Assembly: GCF_023159225.1 (NCBI RefSeq)
Contig: NC_063176.1
Coordinates: 6,646,963-6,710,962, forward strand
Direction of reading: 5' to 3'
Source of the DNA: Perognathus longimembris pacificus
Lineage: Eukaryota > Chordata > Mammalia > Rodentia > Heteromyidae
Length of the DNA: 64,000 nucleotides
In this document: positions 59,545 to 64,000 of the stretch, piece after piece
How positions within the stretch are numbered: position 1 is the stretch's first letter
Layout of the letters: each line of letters opens with the position of its first letter
Translations under genes and position numbers: made by a program
The notes under the pieces: model-generated
The model's database searches: none
The model's input: the letters and a program-made list of their open reading frames with translations, nothing else
What the model was told of the DNA's origin: nothing

Positions 59545-59728
59545 AAATCAACATTCTAGGGCTGGGAATATGGCCTAGTGGCACAAGTGCTTGCCTCATA
59601 TAGATGAAGCCCTGGGTTCGATTCCCCAGCACCACATATATACAAACGGCCAGAAGTGGCGCTGTGCTAGCTTTGAGCAAAGAGAAGCCAGGGACAGTGC
59701 TCAGGCCCTGAGTCCAAGGCCCAGGACT

Positions 59729-59763
<35 letters not shown>

Positions 59764-59772
59764 ACATTCTAG
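59545..59772 (+). mobile_element. Dimeric SINE with 15-bp duplication and right-monomer A-box deletion
   Basis: aaatcaacattctag at 59545-59559 and 59758-59772 is perfect. In the right monomer, gctgtg joins directly to ctagc, deleting about 17 bp that hold the tRNA-like A box. The lost segment lies between two GTG triplets in other copies. Confidence 0.95.
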
Positions 59773-59774
59773 TT

Positions 59775-60085
59775 TAAATAAACAAGTTACAATACTCAGC
59801 TTTGAGGGTCCTTCAATGGATGAAGGAGACAGTAAAAAGCACTAATTTTCAGAAACATAGTATTAGGTAAAAAGAAAAGAAAATTGTACTTGATAAATTT
59901 CTTTGTTATGTAGAATTTTGTATGTAATCAGGTCTGGTTTTTATCTTGCTTTGCAAATTACCAGATTCTATTTCTGTGTTTCATGTTTGTCACACTCACT
60001 ACTGAATGCCAGAACTTGGCCCAGATAATGGCACAATTTTTTGCCTTTGTGTTAGATAATTAGATAAATTAGATGTGAGATAGTG
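59775..60085. other. Single-copy AT-rich DNA, no gene seen
   Basis: Nothing recognised. Confidence 0.5.
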
Positions 60086-60089
60086 AATT

Positions 60090-60425
60090 AGGAGCCAGTG
60101 GCTACCATCTACAATCCTATCTACTCATGCGTCTGAGACTTAGAGTCCAGATTCCAAATACTAGGACTCCAAGTAGAGGCCTAACAAAGTTCCAATACTT
60201 GTTTGTTTATTTATTCATTTATTCATTAATGTATTTACTTTTCAGTATTGAGATTAGAATCCACTACCTAATGTATGCTAGGCAAGTGCTCTACTACTTG
60301 AACTATGCCATATCCCTTTTGTTTTTACTTAGAAAAAGTCTTGTTACCTATACCTAAATTGGCCTCATATTGACAATCTTCCCTCTAATTTCTGAATAGC
60401 TGGAATTACAGGCATGAGCCCTACC
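60090..60425 (-). mobile_element. Old ID-plus-B1-like SINE (B4-type layout), antisense, next to a sense B1-like fragment
   Basis: 60090-60170 reads as a sense B1-like start (agccagtggctaccatctac, aatcctatctactcatgcg). 60200-60425 on the minus strand has a B1-like part (ctgaatagctggaattacagg) joined to an ID-like part (tgctaggcaagtgctctac). Confidence 0.6.
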
Positions 60426-60429
60426 ATTG

Positions 60430-60565
60430 AGCTCAAAGTACACATTGTTAAAAAAAAACATCCAAAGTATAAACGGTAACAGAGAATATGGAGAGAATGG
60501 TGCTCATTGCAAATCACTTGTCAATTATTTGCCTTTTGGATAAATCACATTAAGAATATTTTAAG
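60430..60565. other. Short single-copy stretch
   Basis: Nothing recognised. Confidence 0.4.
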
Positions 60566-60568
60566 AGG

Positions 60569-60784
60569 TGCTGGGGATATGGCCTAGTGGCAAGAGTGCT
60601 TGCCTCGTATACATGAGGCCCTGGGTTCAATTCCCCAGCACCACTTATACAGAAAACGGCCAGAAGTGGCGCTGTGGCTCAAGTAGCAGAGTGCTAGCCT
60701 TGAGCAAAAAGGAAGCCAGGGACAGTGCTCAGGCCCTCAGTCCAAGGCCCAGGACTGGCCAAAAAAAAAAAAAAAAAAAAAAAA
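60569..60784 (+). mobile_element. Dimeric SINE, sense
   Basis: Full length with a 24-base A tail. No convincing duplication (upstream ttaagag, downstream ttatata). Confidence 0.93.
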
Positions 60785-60789
60785 TTATA

Positions 60790-62480
60790 TAAAATCCTGT
60801 ATTTTAAGGAAATTATTTTAATTAAGGATGTGTAAATTGCTTATTTCATTACAAAATATTTCTATAAATATGATAAGTTATTTATGGGTGAAGTTACAAA
60901 AACTAAATGTGTAGTGGTTCAAGCCTATTCATCTAAATGATAACTTGTAGCAGTTACACATAAAATATAAAGAAAGAGTTAATGAATGGAAGTATGAAAG
61001 ACATTAAGTAACACTCATGCTTTAAATAAGCCTTATGAATGAGAAGATAAGAAGAAATGTTAAGAAAACAATGTGAAATATGTTACATAAAGCATCATGA
61101 AATTTGGAAGTTGAAAAAAAAAAAGAAATTTGGAAGTTGAGCCAACTAATGAGTGAGAAAAAAGTATCTAAAAATAGGGAAACATGAAAAAGAAACACAT
61201 AATCCGTTTGAATATTTGTGTGAGAAAGTTTGACTTTTAATGATACTCAATGAAGATTTTTTTGTTACATCTTTGTTTTGCTTTTTTGTTTAGAGAATTT
61301 GCTTTAAGCAACACTAAACTATTGTATTAGGGATCATATAAAAAGTGTGCAGGGACACAGAGACTGGCAGTCACCACACTCTATATGCAGAACAGTTTTT
61401 AATTTGACTGTATTTAAGATCAGAGACAAATAGTAGAGTTGGAAAAATGAATGGGTAAACTATAAATCATTAGAGAGGAAGCTATTAAATATAAATTGCC
61501 CTTTACAATTTATGACATGTAAGAAAAGAATCTTGGTATTTTCAAGCTTTTTCCCCCTTCTAAAGTGTTAGCCTTTTGTCCATCATATCTCTTGCAATAT
61601 TTAAATCTGTATACAATATTGTATTTGTCAGCAAGACTGTAAAAACAAAATAGCAGAGAGAGTGACCTTTAGCTTCCACAAACTGTGTTACATATGTTAC
61701 TGTCACTGGCACCAAACACATCCAAGAAGTTTAGAATAAGAGGAAAAGCGGTAATAAATGTGAACTTTACAATGTTTACACACATCTCACAAATGCTTTT
61801 TTGAGCCTGCAGGTTTAATTTACTGAATATCACACAATACTGTTTTTACTTCATCTTTTTTGAGGATCATTGCCAAAAAAATCTCTGTGCTGTGTCCTTG
61901 CAAAGGATTTTATATCATTGTTTTAAAAATACAATGTCTTGAAGACTGAAACTGTGTCTTTGGTATGCTTTTTGCACAATGATTTTGATTATACTGAAAG
62001 TGTTTGCTGAGGACTTTCATGGTTGACATTTATGAGAAAATTTATCTTTTGATCTTCAAAGCCACACGATATAGCTCCTTTCAGGAGAAATGTGATTTCT
62101 GTACACTATTAAACCATATCATTGTCACCTAGCAGTATGAAGAATTCATTAATGTTACATTAGTAAAGACTACTGAATTAATATGACATTTGTTTCTTCT
62201 GGGTGTGGAAAAATCATTGATTATAATGTGTTGGAATGGATTGTAATATGTATATATGTATTACTATCGAGACTACATTAAAATTCATTTCATCGGAAGA
62301 ATTTACACAATACTGCATTAAAGCACAGGCTTAGTGGTTGCTACTAACAGATTTCTGAGTGCACAACTCAAGGAAATTTAGACTAAGTACTCCTTACTGA
62401 CATTTGTAAATTTAAGATAACGAATAATGATTTTTGGCTCATAACCACAACTCTCTGTAATTTATTCATTTAACAAATAT
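60790..62480. other. Single-copy AT-rich DNA, no gene seen
   Basis: Contains one short local direct repeat (gaaatttggaagttga near 61099 and 61125) and no gene. Confidence 0.5.
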
Positions 62481-62489
62481 TTACTACGT

Positions 62490-62613
62490 TTCTTTATTTA
62501 TTTACAGTTATAGATGGAGTCTTACTGGGTAGCCTAGGCTAGTCTGGAGCATTTAATGTACCTGCCTCAGCCTTGTAAGTGCTAGGGTCACAGATGTGTG
62601 TTACCATGGCTGA
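62490..62613 (-). mobile_element. B1-like SINE, antisense
   Basis: gatggagtcttactgggtag, cctaggctagtctggagcat and gtgctagggtcacagatgtg follow antisense B1 throughout. Near full length. Confidence 0.75.
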
Positions 62614-62619
62614 CTTTTT

Positions 62620-62980
62620 TTTTAATAACTTTAGATATGTTAAAAAGTTTCAAAACTAGTAGAGCTCCTGTACAACCTTCAACTAGCTTTTCCTGTTTGT
62701 ATCATGTCATGATACAATAGAAAAATAATCATAAATAAATCAGCAGTTACATAGAAACTGGTCAGATTTTACAAGTTTTTCTATGTGTATACTTTTTTCT
62801 TCCAAGACCTAAGGTTAGACTTTACACTGTATATAGTTATTTTGCCTTATTCACTCCATCCTCTTTTTCTTTCCTTATTTTTCATGATATTAATGCATGA
62901 TTATTTTTTGGTAATATAGGCCAGTACAGCTGATTCAAGGCTCTATCCATGTTACTCCCTGATTGTTTTAAGGATTATAG
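62620..62980. other. Single-copy AT-rich DNA, no gene seen
   Basis: Nothing recognised. Confidence 0.5.
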
Positions 62981-62984
62981 CTTG

Positions 62985-63192
62985 CTTTCCAACTGGGTGC
63001 ACACCTGAGCTGTGATCTCTGTCACATAAACTTCCTATAGTTATTGGCTTAGAGGCACGCACTTCTTCAAATCTCCCTGTGTAGATTTAGAGTCTCATAT
63101 ATGTTCCATCCAAGGCTACCCTGTAACCATTACCCTCCTGATTTGTCTCCCAGGTAGCTAGCACAAGAGCCATGAGCCACCAGTGCCTGGCT
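62985..63192 (-). mobile_element. Composite B1-like plus Geo-monomer SINE, antisense, old
   Basis: The 3' part is the clearest: cctgatttgtctcccaggta, gctagcacaagagccatgag, ccaccagtgcctggct. The right-monomer half is badly eroded. Confidence 0.6.
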
Positions 63193-63199
63193 AACCATT

Positions 63200-64000
63200 T
63201 TCAAAAATTCGGTTATTTTGCAGAATGTCATTTCTATCACAATTAGTGTGTGGCTTTTCATACTTAGGTTAAGTAATATGCTTCCAATGAGAATATCAAA
63301 GATGTAATGCGCTTTCTCAGGGCATCTTTTTTTTTGGGGGGGGGCAACCATGCTGTCCACATGATATTGATCATATTAACACTGAAAATCTAGTTAATAG
63401 CTCAGGATTCTCCACAATATGAATAGTTGGATAAACAAGCTAATCAGTTCGAATCTTTGTCTAAAAAAGAAGAACATATAAATATAATGCATCAGGAATC
63501 TGGTAGAGATGGAATTTTGTTAAAACACAACAAAAAGAGAAAAATTAACAATATACTAGAATCATGTATGGAGTGGGAATTAAGCAAGTTTGTGTAGGAA
63601 ATACACAGAAAACAGTGTTCTAACCATAGCAAAAACACTGTGTAAAGTTATATGTGCATTGATAAATTAAAAGCAGTTATAAAGGCCTAAAATGTAAGTC
63701 ATTTATTGAGGGATCTGAGGAGAAAGACAAAATAAAAAAGTTGTCAGTATTGAAACTTGACTTTGTTTTCCTCAGAACTTTTATAGCTCTCTCTATGTTT
63801 CTCATTTGTACAAAAATGGAATAAACATATTAAAGCCTACTTGTCAATTGTTCCAACAATATTATCAACAACTGTTTAAAAATTCTTATACCCTTTCCTG
63901 AATGTATTTCGGCCTTATAAGTATTCACAGAATTCAATACTACAATATGTTTTAAGTTTCTTGTGCTATTATTTTGATCTGTGATATTACTCTTTTCTGT
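63200..64000. other. Single-copy AT-rich DNA, no gene seen
   Basis: A T-run followed by a G-run at 63329-63345 is the only oddity. Confidence 0.5.

Overview
The window is mammalian nuclear DNA: AT-rich and intergenic, with no intact host protein-coding gene that I can support. About twenty-two copies of one dimeric SINE point to the organism. Its left monomer looks like the rodent ID element (tRNA-Ala-derived); its right monomer starts with a second tRNA-like A box. This matches what I recall of the published IDL-Geo SINE of Geomyoidea (kangaroo rats, pocket mice, pocket gophers), so a geomyoid rodent is my inference. No database was consulted. There are no bacterial, CRISPR or operon-type features.

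Layout. 1-5 kb: an L1 3' end, an antisense SINE, a solo retroviral LTR with a 4-bp target duplication, then a young 2.0-kb 5'-truncated L1 whose ORF2 remnant is still open for about 595 codons, then old SINE and L1 debris. 5-18 kb: mostly single-copy AT-rich DNA with scattered SINEs, a 260-bp L1 3' end with a perfect 18-bp duplication, a MIR and B1-type fragments. 18-20 kb: an old antisense L1 split by a young SINE. 21.9-22.8 kb: a CpG-rich patch of unknown identity, the best candidate here for an unrecognised exon or regulatory element. 23-27 kb: tandem SINEs, microsatellites and two L1 pieces. 27-39 kb: single-copy DNA with a MaLR-type LTR, a MIR, a SINE split by an L1, and a head-to-tail SINE pair. 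39.4-41.3 kb: a processed pseudogene of nucleophosmin (NPM1) and, 46 bp upstream on the same strand, an ERV LTR. 41.7-43.3 kb: an L1 complex that looks like a twin-priming inversion. 43-64 kb: single-copy DNA with many short L1 3' ends and SINEs, often with clear target-site duplications.

The most informative locus is the NPM1 retrocopy. Its 3' end encodes the alternative Ala-His-stop terminus of the short B23.2 isoform, followed by its own 3'UTR and AATAAA signal, so the parent mRNA was the minor splice form. The LTR upstream could serve as its promoter. Everything else is the working record of one L1 machinery (endonuclease, reverse transcriptase) moving itself, tRNA/7SL-derived SINEs and a cellular mRNA. 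I found no novel multi-gene system and say so plainly.
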